A stretch of DNA of 64,000 nucleotides from NCBI GenBank assembly GCA_017506865.1, contig JAFCMP010000068.1:1240001-1304000 (forward strand). The letters are read 5' to 3'. Below are positions 48,301 to 56,851 of this stretch, piece after piece. The position numbers and the translations under genes were made by a program. Under the pieces are notes generated by a model. It was given only the letters and a program-made list of their open reading frames with translations. It searched no databases and was not told the DNA's origin. Source of the DNA: Tribonema minus (taxonomy: Eukaryota > Sar > Xanthophyceae > Tribonematales > Tribonemataceae). Position 1 is the stretch's first letter, and each line of letters begins with the position of its first letter.

Positions 48301-50880
48301 ACTGCTGCAGCAGCTGGGCGTTCAGCTAGTGGGGGATACGGATGAAAATCAGAACCGTGGAGCTGTGTTGCTGGGGGTGCCGGTGGGCCACAGCAGCTTT
48401 GTGGACGCATGGCTGCGCAGGGAAGCGGGTGCAGGCGGGGCAGGGGCTCGATTTGCAGAGCGATGCGCGCGCCTGACATCTCCGAGGGCTATGTTCAGGT
48501 TACTGCGCTACTGCGTGGTGCCTCGCATGACGTACTGCCTGCGCACCATTCCCACTACGCAGACAGCGCCAGCCGCCAAGGAGTGGGATCGGGTCACGCA
48601 GTGGGTGCTTGAGCACTCAATGGGCCTGCAGCCACCAGGCCAGACCTGGCGCCAGTTTGAGCAAAGTGGGGCCCACTTCCATCTGGCAGCGCACGGCCCA
48701 GCCTTACAGCAAGCGCGACTCCCAACACGGCATGGCGGCCTTGGCATTACCAGCGCCTGCGACATCGCTGATGCTGCGTATGTGGCGGGCACGTTGCAAG
48801 CGCTGCAACCAGCACTCTCTGGATGGGCGGGGGTGCTGCAGCAGGCGGCTCCTCAAGCGGCTGCAGACAACGCTGCTGAGGATGCGGCAACACAAGCGAC
48901 ACCGGCAGCAGCGGCAGCAGCACCAGCACCAGCAGCATCAGCAGCGGCAACTGTTACAGCGGCAGCGGCGGTTGCCAGTGGAGGCGCGACCGCTCCGGCA
49001 GCGGCAACTGCATCAGCGGCTGGCCGCGCTTATGGCGCAGCCATTCCGGCAACACACGACGCAGCTACCGCTGGATCAGGGGCCGCGGCGGCAGCACAGG
49101 CGGCACCAGCGGCAGCAGCAGCAGCGGCGGCGCACGGCGCAACTACTCCGGCGGCAGCAGCAGCGGCGGCAGCAGCAGCTGCTCCAGCATCAGAGGCTGC
49201 TGCAGCAGCGGCAGCACATGTTGCACCTCAAGTGGCCTCGGCGGCATCACTAACTGCAGCATCAACAGCAGCGGCTGCGGGCATAGGCAATACAGCTGCT
49301 ACAGGCCCTACTAGCCTAAGGGCTGCTGCAGCACCTGCAACAGGAGCAGCGTCGGCAGGCGGCGCCGCAACCGTGCCGGCTGCGACAGCGGCAATGGCGG
49401 TGGCAGCGGCCAATGCGGCAGGTGCTGCACCAACACCTGCGGCAGCAGCAACACCACTGGCAGCAGCAGCAACGGCAGGCGGCACAGCTGCAGCACCAGC
49501 GCACGCAGCAGCGGCAGCCGTCAATGCAGGCGCTGCGCGTTCCACACCAGCAATGCTACAAGGCGCAGCAGCAGCAGAGGTGGCGCGCCTGCCCCTCATG
49601 CGGACGATCGCCACAGCTGCCACATCTCTACGTGCAGCAACAGGTGACAAGCTGGAACATTTACTGCCACCAGCGCTAACGCCACTGCAGCAGCAACCAC
49701 CTACGCAGCAGCCGCCGCTGCGGCCGACAGCAGGTGGTGGCACTGGTGCGGATGCTGCTTGCGTACTTGACGCCAGTGCTCTGCAGTTGCAGTGTAGCCT
49801 GAAGCGCCCCAATCAGAGTGCGCTTGCAGATGCCGTCGCTACCGAGCTTGCAGATAAGGTGGAGGCGGACCTGCAACAGCTGCCGCAGGGCACGCAACGC
49901 ACGCAAGCACTTGCTCGATTCCGGTCGCAGCGCCACATGCACTCGATCGGCATGGCATTCCTCAACGAGCCCATGTACTCCACAACGGCTTCGTTCGATG
50001 GCCTATCCTGGCAGCTGGCCGTCAAACGCGCCATCGGAGTAGAGGAGCAGACGGCAGGCTGCAAGCTGTGCGGGAAGTCGCCGGGCGGCACCCTGCATGC
50101 ACGGCTGTGTCAAGCGCCACGCGTCAAGGCGCACGACACCATTGTCCACAATAGCGTCAAGAGGGCCACGCAGCGCCTCCTGCGGCAATACCTCAAAACG
50201 GGACTGGTGGACGAGGACTACACGCCGTTTCTGGGGTCCGCCGGGCCGCCGGGGAGTCGCAGGATGGACATCGTGCTGCCTGCCGACGCCTTCCCGGTGA
50301 CCGGCTACGACGACCCGACACGCCACCTACCGCTCATGGTGGACGTTACCTGCTTCGAGGCACAGGTGGCGTCGCGGGCGGCGAAGACTGCAGCAGACCC
50401 CGAGCGATGCTGCCGCGACCAAGAGGCCGCCAAGACTACCCACTATTCTGGTCATTATGATCAGAATTGCTACAAACTTGCCACATTGGCAATAGGGTCA
50501 TTTGGCAGCATCGGGGAGCAGGGGCGGAAGCTGCTGGAGGCTGTGGCGACGGAGTATGCCAGCAGGATGTCAGTGCCCGGAGGAGCGCGCCCTAAAGCTC
50601 TCAAGGGCATCGCCCTGGCGCGCTTACGCTCGGCACTGTCGGCAGCGCTCCACATGGCGTACTCTGGCCGTGTCATGACACACATGGCAGAATCCAGGGG
50701 GGGGGGGCACATGGAGGAGGACGTAGGGGAGGACCCCGAGATGCCATTTGGCGGCGGCGGCGTTTGAGTGGTTGTCGTTGCGACACTTCCAGACTGTCAT
50801 ACGACATGTAGATTCCTTACAGCTAGATGCCAATCATCTGGGCTTTTTCGCGCCCTGAGCGAGAATTAATAAAAAGTACA
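45355..50880 (+). mobile_element. Retrotransposon copy 3: full-length RLE-class non-LTR retrotransposon
   Basis: This is the most complete member of the family. It carries one unbroken ORF (45428-50767) and a 3' tail from about 50768 to 50880 ending AATTAATAAAAAGTACA. There are no long terminal repeats. The 5' end is not fixed. AAGTACA occurs at 45348-45354 and again at the 3' end, so the element may begin just after it, leaving a short 5' UTR of about 70 bp. The tail and coding regions match copies 1 and 2 almost base for base, pointing to recent activity. It is oriented opposite to copy 2, with the G-alpha gene between them. Confidence 0.9.
45428..50767 (+). CDS. Retrotransposon polyprotein: zinc fingers, reverse transcriptase, Ala-rich linker, restriction-like endonuclease
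   Basis: 1,779 residues, uninterrupted. Order: basic N terminus; C2H2 finger YKCNLCD...NAHIAAKH (about 124-153); a second Cys cluster ECALCKNLF...KHCRKC (about 183-215); Ser/Gly/Arg-rich region (about 238-437); and SGAGPSGLRYSHLQ. The reverse transcriptase spans about 650-950, with palm motifs MLDLKNAFN (Asp), RGFKQGDPAAPMLF, YMDD at about 901 and GLELNLTKS. An extreme Ala-rich linker follows (about 1134-1381). At the C terminus is CKLCGKSPGGTLHARLC, a CX2CX8HX3C finger (about 1544), then RRMDIVLP and LMVDVTC, which fit the PD-(D/E)XK restriction-like endonuclease of R2/NeSL/CRE-type LINEs. It would bind and nick target DNA and prime reverse transcription there. No apurinic-type endonuclease or RNase H is seen. 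The C terminus is 47 codons longer than in copies 1 and 2, which have TGA where this copy has TTA (50624-50626). Confidence 0.92.
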   Translation: MKRISWRRREARIANSESAQKCKESDLACAQAQDISTSAADGNGACQQDDGTSGSSRATGDGRAAHKRKRVQNDGWSISDQTGEGEHTGGQSAVKRSRTGHNSLEQQRLMLDDEAGGGGSADPEYKCNLCDLVVKKGMSLLSLQQRLNAHIAAKHQRKHHSGTATTFMERSDLSTSHLQTIYTECALCKNLFHANKTFRVDSSDASAGKHCRKCRPITSPAAVAATLSTTASAAPLAPDASTATATTSLPQQQPACTPIGNPYAKGPAHAQQAPAAQAGGSSSSGSSKRPERGGSSATRGGRGRSGGRGRGNGGRVRSGSNDADVSSSRATSGSRTGGGSSSGAGGGSAAGTKDSGAGNGRSSDASSRSGGASNSGSGARTQNGRGGRGSGRSSDSGGRGCGRGGRGGGGGGPRAAGAATAAAAPGPAGAAGGAGGLFTWTISTPAVAAVLDSISLDELCKLQFATTRSLARPRNRRYVGAALENAATHLLAHTMTMFVNAAREPDSAGRVQRLQRSTILHHLMPSLITSTDGAPGITRSDRIRMLARGELDRLVPALLAHARAHRRWRARQQTEAAINAYVLQCMGTRGGLQQAARFLQPKTVAIPDDDCFAAMQSKHPPAAPGEQLHELSGMVDQLVAKAADMPAELSLLQGEGIEPETVAKLIQRASPYSGAGPSGLRYSHLQDALRTSWGRHEFAAVLTRWLQTVMREAARLPDAFWQLHGAGRLTPLAEQQEDGTAKQRPIVCGEVLQRLCTSVYVADRKDFLAELLEPDGQYGVAVSAGAEKAAMAGKLAYELGHWQFMLDLKNAFNMVFVLAAAEWVAAQLPDFLDYFIGTYVRTRPRLLFQHVDGSTRIIMSQRGFKQGDPAAPMLFCGAIAQCLKRFNEAAAAQRARRRMGAYMDDANVRTGACTLTQDDIQAVAQLKQHFAEVGLELNLTKSRALPGRGHVVTDHERQLLQQLGVQLVGDTDENQNRGAVLLGVPVGHSSFVDAWLRREAGAGGAGARFAERCARLTSPRAMFRLLRYCVVPRMTYCLRTIPTTQTAPAAKEWDRVTQWVLEHSMGLQPPGQTWRQFEQSGAHFHLAAHGPALQQARLPTRHGGLGITSACDIADAAYVAGTLQALQPALSGWAGVLQQAAPQAAADNAAEDAATQATPAAAAAAPAPAASAAATVTAAAAVASGGATAPAAATASAAGRAYGAAIPATHDAATAGSGAAAAAQAAPAAAAAAAAHGATTPAAAAAAAAAAAPASEAAAAAAAHVAPQVASAASLTAASTAAAAGIGNTAATGPTSLRAAAAPATGAASAGGAATVPAATAAMAVAAANAAGAAPTPAAAATPLAAAATAGGTAAAPAHAAAAAVNAGAARSTPAMLQGAAAAEVARLPLMRTIATAATSLRAATGDKLEHLLPPALTPLQQQPPTQQPPLRPTAGGGTGADAACVLDASALQLQCSLKRPNQSALADAVATELADKVEADLQQLPQGTQRTQALARFRSQRHMHSIGMAFLNEPMYSTTASFDGLSWQLAVKRAIGVEEQTAGCKLCGKSPGGTLHARLCQAPRVKAHDTIVHNSVKRATQRLLRQYLKTGLVDEDYTPFLGSAGPPGSRRMDIVLPADAFPVTGYDDPTRHLPLMVDVTCFEAQVASRAAKTAADPERCCRDQEAAKTTHYSGHYDQNCYKLATLAIGSFGSIGEQGRKLLEAVATEYASRMSVPGGARPKALKGIALARLRSALSAALHMAYSGRVMTHMAESRGGGHMEEDVGEDPEMPFGGGGV

Positions 50881-51291
50881 AGTAGTCTTCAACCATCAGA
50901 TGACAGGTACCTACAAATAGCTTCGCTGTGACACAAATAGAAAAGCTTTAGAGGCGTGGACGTGACGTTGCAATATATATTATAAATGCACTGGCAGCCG
51001 CCACATGGTGCGCAGCCAAACCAACTGCAACGCTTGCCAGAAATGTGCATTGCACACATGACCGCTGTTTGAATCTAAAAATAAATTGAAAAGCTGGTGA
51101 AAGAAACGCCAAGACATCCAACCCTGGTGAATGCACGAGCTACTGATCGTTTTCACAAACTTCACTCTCAACATACACGAGGAAAGAAAACACAGATGTT
51201 GACATTATGAACAAACATATTACATTTGAAGATTGTGGCGCATCTGTGATAATCTGGCGGCCCACAATGGCCTTGGACTTGTAGTCCAAAC
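50881..51291. other. Short intergenic stretch
   Basis: It lies between the retrotransposon tail and the stop codon of the carotenoid isomerase gene. It contains AT-rich runs (about 50975-50985 and 51074-51086) that probably belong to the 3' UTR of the minus-strand gene. Nothing else is seen. Confidence 0.5.
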
Positions 51292-54200
51292 CTATACTTC
51301 TAGCTTGTTGAGCTCTTCAAGACCAACCTGCATGAAGCAGTGTTCACAGACACCACAGCACATCACAATCATGAGTCATGTTCAGGCAAGGTAGCATGTT
51401 CAGGCGTGGTGCACCGCGCTATCATGCGAACATAAGCACATGCAGCTATGAAATACGCCAACAGATGGTGTGCAGCACCAATCACCGATCAAGAAAACTG
51501 GACAAAGACAAATCAACAGCATCACGCAGATGCAAGTATTCTTGTGTGTAGAACATGCACATTCATAGTCGCCGAGTTGCTGCTGGTGGTTATGTACGGC
51601 TGCAGAGACATAGGATCAATCACACAGTATGCGCCATGCGTCCAAGTATCCAAACTCGGAGCGATGCTCTCATGGAGATGATTTTTACTACTGTAGCACA
51701 CAAATAAATGCATGCCAGCATACCGCTGCATGACATGCTTGATGAGCAAGGCAAGCCGTACCGAGGCCAGTCACTGTGATGCTCTGTGTACCAGTACTTT
51801 CAACTCGGAGAAGTATGCATTACTGTGCCTACAACTACAGGTACTTTAGGGATGCAATGCATGATATAGATGCATATCCGCCCAGAATCAATCTGGTTTG
51901 CATGATGCTGGATAAGCGCTGATGTTTTGACGATTTTTCTCTTTGAACGAACTTCAAACTATCATAAGCGCTCCGTCTGAAACACAAGACCTTACAATAC
52001 GCAGCATCATGACGTGCAGAACACTCATTGCTTCATATGGCTGCGAATAAACAAAACATGCACTGCTTGCCATGAACTGAAACGAAAGACAGAAGGGCTG
52101 GGTGGCCGACACACTCCACTGGCATGCGTGGTAGAGCTCTTTCCAACAGCATTGCTGCGCTCACCTTATGACAAAGTCGTTTGGTGGATGCTTTGTTGGG
52201 ACACTGCTCGAAGCATGCCACTGCAAACACCTGCAGATAGCAGAACCACCACACAAGGCGCAATAGTTGTGCCTACTGTTGATATCACACATGTCATGCT
52301 GCAAATAAGTTCACGACGGGCATGTGTAGCAGCAACTAGTCTAGTACAAGCACCGTCAGACCATCGTGTGACATAATTGTAAAAAAGTGTTGGAGTACAA
52401 GCATGCCGTCTTTCCATCTTGCAGGGCGAAAAACAGCAGAAAATGCAAGCCTGCCGTGCTTCCATGATGCTGGATAAAACATTATTGCTAGCAGCAGCTG
52501 CAATGCAACAATCGATAACAGGAACAAAATGCATTGTGGGAATAATTGCTGCCAACAAAAGGCCAGTGTCTGTGCACTCTCCAAACAGTATTACAGCGAT
52601 TGTACTTGCACACTGCATGTAGTCTAATCTTGCAACAGATCAAGGCGGCACTCACACATTTATAACCACTCGAACTCCTGCTATGGGCGTTATGGTTAAA
52701 TTCACGCCACCAAGGCACTACTGTGTGTTTCAAAATAGGCCACTACGCCGCTTACCTCATCTTGTTCAGGTTCCAGCGGAATTTTGCCAAAGCTGAACTG
52801 GCAGCTGCAACAACGATAGTACAGAAGCACAGGAGCAGAGCATGCGCGCATTGCTATTGCGAAACGTGTGTTGACGTGGACTCATGTACAAAGTGCTCAG
52901 TGGGTATCACGAGCCTCAGGGTGTGCGCCTGCGGAGCATAACACACCACCTCAAGCGATGGCGAACATGCACCCCATATGGTTTGCGTCAGGGCTTGAAT
53001 AAATCAAATGGGGACTCAGGCCATTTCACGGGCTCGAACAGGAAGGAAAGGCTAAGACAGATTGTTCTTGGAATAAGCAATGTATCAGCACACACAATGT
53101 GCTCAATATGCATCGACCTTACTAGTAAGACGCCTGGCCGTAGTTGGTGCATTCACAAGCCCACTTGCACATGCAGAGGCAATGACAAACTGTGGACTTT
53201 CACGACCACTGTGGCCTGTTGTTCCCAACGCATTGCTTGCCGTAATCAAGCAGTGACATCTACTCCTGCGGCTGAAGGTTGCCTAAAGCACGAGCCCACA
53301 GCATTTTGCTTCCCGGCGTCTTACTGCCATTGCCTGGCATATAGGTATGTCACTGGGCTTTCGTGGAGCCATCGAGTGCATTGCAAGGACAAGCTGGAGG
53401 GCACACCACTGCCCTTGAAGTTGTTGCAGTTCAAGTGGTGGGGTTGCTACACAATGGCCTGCAGCTAGATTGAGCAAAGCGAGCGAAGCTGAAAATCGGC
53501 AACGGTCGCTCTGTCCATCCAAACAAGCGTGCCTGCTGTACAGTACCTGAAGTCATCATAGTCCGGTGTCATCTGCAAAGGCAGCCCCATGTCCTTCATG
53601 AAGAACTGCAGCAGCAAGATGTCCAGGCATGCGGATGATGATCAGAGTGGTTATCATTATATGCCAGGTGGCGCAGGATGTATGCACGGCGTCAAAATAT
53701 ATACTTGTCATAACCTGACTACCTTATGAGCTGCATGGCAACATCTTGTGCTCACTGCAGTGTGCCCACATACAGTTTCGGAAAACATGATTGCAAAGCT
53801 GTACTTAGTGTACCACAGCCTTCTGAGCAGTGGTTCGTGTGCACACACTGAAATCTCGAAGTACCAATAGCTGCATGATTCATTTCAGAGTTCGCCAGGC
53901 TCAATTCACGCAATGTTCGTTTTGTTCCCCACACGAACAAATAGGAGCAGTTCCGTACCTCTTGTGTGGGTATTTTGCATGTATTGACACACACACTGGC
54001 ACAGCCTGCCTCTTCCAGGTATCTGCAGCGCTTGACCAGCAGGCCATGCCCAACGCCCATCTGCAATACGATCACCAGCATCATGGTAGGAACGAGGTGA
54101 CTGATGCACCATGTTGGCATGTACAGTTCAAGTGAGCACAGGAGGTACCGAGGCTACATAACACGATACCAAGCAGCAGGGGGTCAAATCATTGCATGCA

Positions 54201-56728
54201 TGACTTACTGCGCAAACGTTCTTCAAAGGCAAGACGTGCAGCGATCAACAAGATGCGAGAAGAAAACGCCAGGCATCATGGGCAATTTGACACGGTCAAC
54301 GCACTCAATAGCTTGATGCCAAGTGTGTAATGTACACTGCAGTACATTTGACTGTGTGACATGACCTCACCTGCCCGCCGTCAATCTCCACGTCGTTGAT
54401 CTGTGAGCAGCAAGCAACGGGAACACGAGTGGTTATGCTACCAATTTGCCTCATATGGTACCTCATGGGCTGGCCAGTATGCCAGAGCACTATCACATAA
54501 CAGCTCCTGGTTCAGAGATGTCATGAAGGGCATGGCAATGGTAGTAATGCCTGATGGTGTGTGTTTGTCCCACATGGTAGACACATGAGACGTGCATAAG
54601 CTGAAATCGCATTGCATGAAGCATGCTCTTAGGGGATGGTCAAAGCACTTTGTGATGTATCAACACACATGTGCTACATTTTGATGCGATGTCCAAAGTA
54701 GTGTTTAGCTCATCAGACCAGCGACACACACTGTTGAGCAACATTTCGTTTTCATCATTGCATGCCGCAGGCAACGTGCAAGACACTTACAGCTCAATAC
54801 CTACAGCAGCTTCATTGAATTGCAGTGTGCATGCCACCAGATGCGTTCCGCAACCATCACAAATTGAGAGAGGCAACCAAGCGGGCTAGTCAGGCACGTA
54901 CACATCTTAGGCCATACTTTTTGTACATGTGAAGTAATTTCGTAGGGTTGACATGATGAGCTCACCTTGCTGGGGCCCATGAGCCACTGGCTGGCCACCA
55001 GTGTCACCCACGCGTTCATTCGACAGGAAAATTGAGGAAAGGGCTTGCTGAACATCACCGCAAATGCTGCAGAGCAGAACAAGCACAACATGACCATGAC
55101 ACGTATTAACTCAAACATACTTCAAAGAATAAATGAGAGGCCAACACCACGCCAGTGTGTGCAGTTTAAGCTGGTAGCGGTAGTGGACACTACGAGCCAT
55201 CAGCCCCAAGCAGCACCAAGCTGATCTTATATCGATTGAATCTAGGTCCAGCCACCAGGCCGATCTTATACTGTGACTGCTCCTATATCGAGCGCCCTTG
55301 TATAGTAGCCGCCCTTGTGGCGCACATGACGTCCATACATATATATATATCTGCTTTCATTTATGTTACAACAGATCTGCTCACCTCCTGGTAACCACGG
55401 GGGAAATAATGACTGGAGTACCTGCATCAACAACAACACCAACGACCGCCAATCGCTTCAACATCATGTACAGTTGTAATGATGATGGTGACAATAAACC
55501 GACTGCAGGCTGATGCTTAGCTATGCTTAGCTACATCGCACAAAATGTGTACTGTGTACCGTACTGTACACTGCATGTGCTTGGGCTATCAAATCAGCAT
55601 GATGCAAGCAGAAACGTGAAGCTCGGTCATAAGCTCTGTCATCCACAGGCTGTCAATGCAGTGAGGTGCACAATACAGTACAGCAAATTCGCCTGCACGC
55701 TGACGGCCTCGGCATACATACCACTACAATCGCACTTGGAAGCGTGTACATACTGAGGATTCTTAGCACCTTGTATGTACAATCATCACATCAGACAATT
55801 GACCCAGCACAGCTCGCAGTTTCTTGCAAACTCGGATTTGATATTGTGTTGCTTGAAGCGAAATCGCACCTTGCGAGCCGCCTGCTGCGTGTCATGAGCC
55901 GTAGGATAGCCAGGCCCATCGTTCAGCGACCGTATCATCTCAATCAGGCCTGCATAGCCAGGATCGCTGCCATCGTACTGTAGCTCCGCGGCCAGCTGCG
56001 TACCCACCACCAGCCCACATGCACATGCAAAAACAGATAATCGAGGCCAGCACAGTCAAATAGGCAATGATTTCAATCCATTGGGCCAGCTGTCTGGTCC
56101 CAAAGTAGCGCAAAGTGAACACACACAAGCAAACAAGAACTTTGCGGGAACAACGACATGCAGTATGTCAACTAGTTCCACCAGCCTTCGCTTGTTTAGA
56201 GATGCTTTTGACAATGCTACAGATATCCAGACGTAGCGTACATTGTCGATCGCGGGCATGGCAATCTGCAGCACGTGAGATGGACACTAGATGCACTAGC
56301 AGCCTAGGGCATGCTCGACGACCAGTGCATGCGAAGTCCGTGCTGTCGCTGTGCACACAACCGATTTCAAAGTTCCCATGCTGCGAAAAATGGTGCTCTA
56401 GTGCACATAGTATAGAGTATGTGAGTGAGTTGGTGCATGTGCGTACCGACAAACACCATGGGCTGAGCACATGTAGCAAACGGTGCCCAGCACTTGCCTT
56501 TTTCCTGAATAGTCCCAGCAGCATTCTATCCAACAACCCAGAGTCGTCATATTCAGGCGGCGGGTTCGAAGCAAGGCTTGGCCCTGCCCTCCCCACCACT
56601 CGCACATGGCTGCTGTCTGCTGCCATGCAGAGCTGTGATGTGTGTCTTCGCACACATGCACCGGATGTCGCAAACGAACTCACCGACGGCACTACTGCTA
56701 CTACCACTAGTGGCAATATCCATCTCAT
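51292..56728 (-). CDS. DWARF27-like carotenoid isomerase (DUF4033), ten exons, with plastid-type presequence
   Basis: D27 proteins are iron-containing isomerases of beta-carotene (all-trans/9-cis) in plastids, feeding strigolactone-type apocarotenoids in plants. Exons on minus: 56728-56498, 55995-55870, 55421-55385, 55066-54966, 54400-54371, 54060-53959, 53605-53547, 52804-52756, 52230-52165 and 51327-51292. They total 837 nt (278 residues), all in phase. The N terminus MRWILPLVVVAVVPSVSS-FA is a signal peptide followed by Phe, like the ASAFAP motif of red-derived secondary plastids, then a Ser/Arg-rich transit region. Core motifs: GYAGLIEMIR, the 37-nt exon VLQSLFPPWLPG, WLMGPSK, the 30-nt exon INDVEIDGGQ, KRCRYLEEAGCASVCVNTCKIPTQ, FFMKDMGLPLQMTPDYDDF, CQFSFGKIPL and ACFEQCPN. 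Intron 1 has a GC donor (AAAAAG|GCAAGT). The isomer it acts on here is unknown. Confidence 0.93.
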
Positions 56729-56851
56729 GGGCCTCTGCCAGCCTCAGCCGCGTTCGCCGGTTGGGGCCAGAGGTTCTTCGCGATTGAAGTTTGACGTAAC
56801 AGTCTTGAAGTTGATTCTGAAATTGTGAGCAGAACAGGCGCTCTGGAGTGC
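56729..56851. promoter_or_regulatory. Very short shared upstream region of two divergent genes
   Basis: Only 123 bp separate the start codons of the carotenoid isomerase (minus) and the P5B ATPase (plus). The two genes must share or overlap promoters and both 5' UTRs must be very short, unless one starts at a more distal exon. No TATA box is evident. Confidence 0.5.

Noticed and set aside
56168-56497. Downstream extension of the D27 first-exon ORF
   Set aside because: The reading past the GC donor at 56496-56497 has no family similarity. The next true exon (55995-55870) joins the donor in phase.
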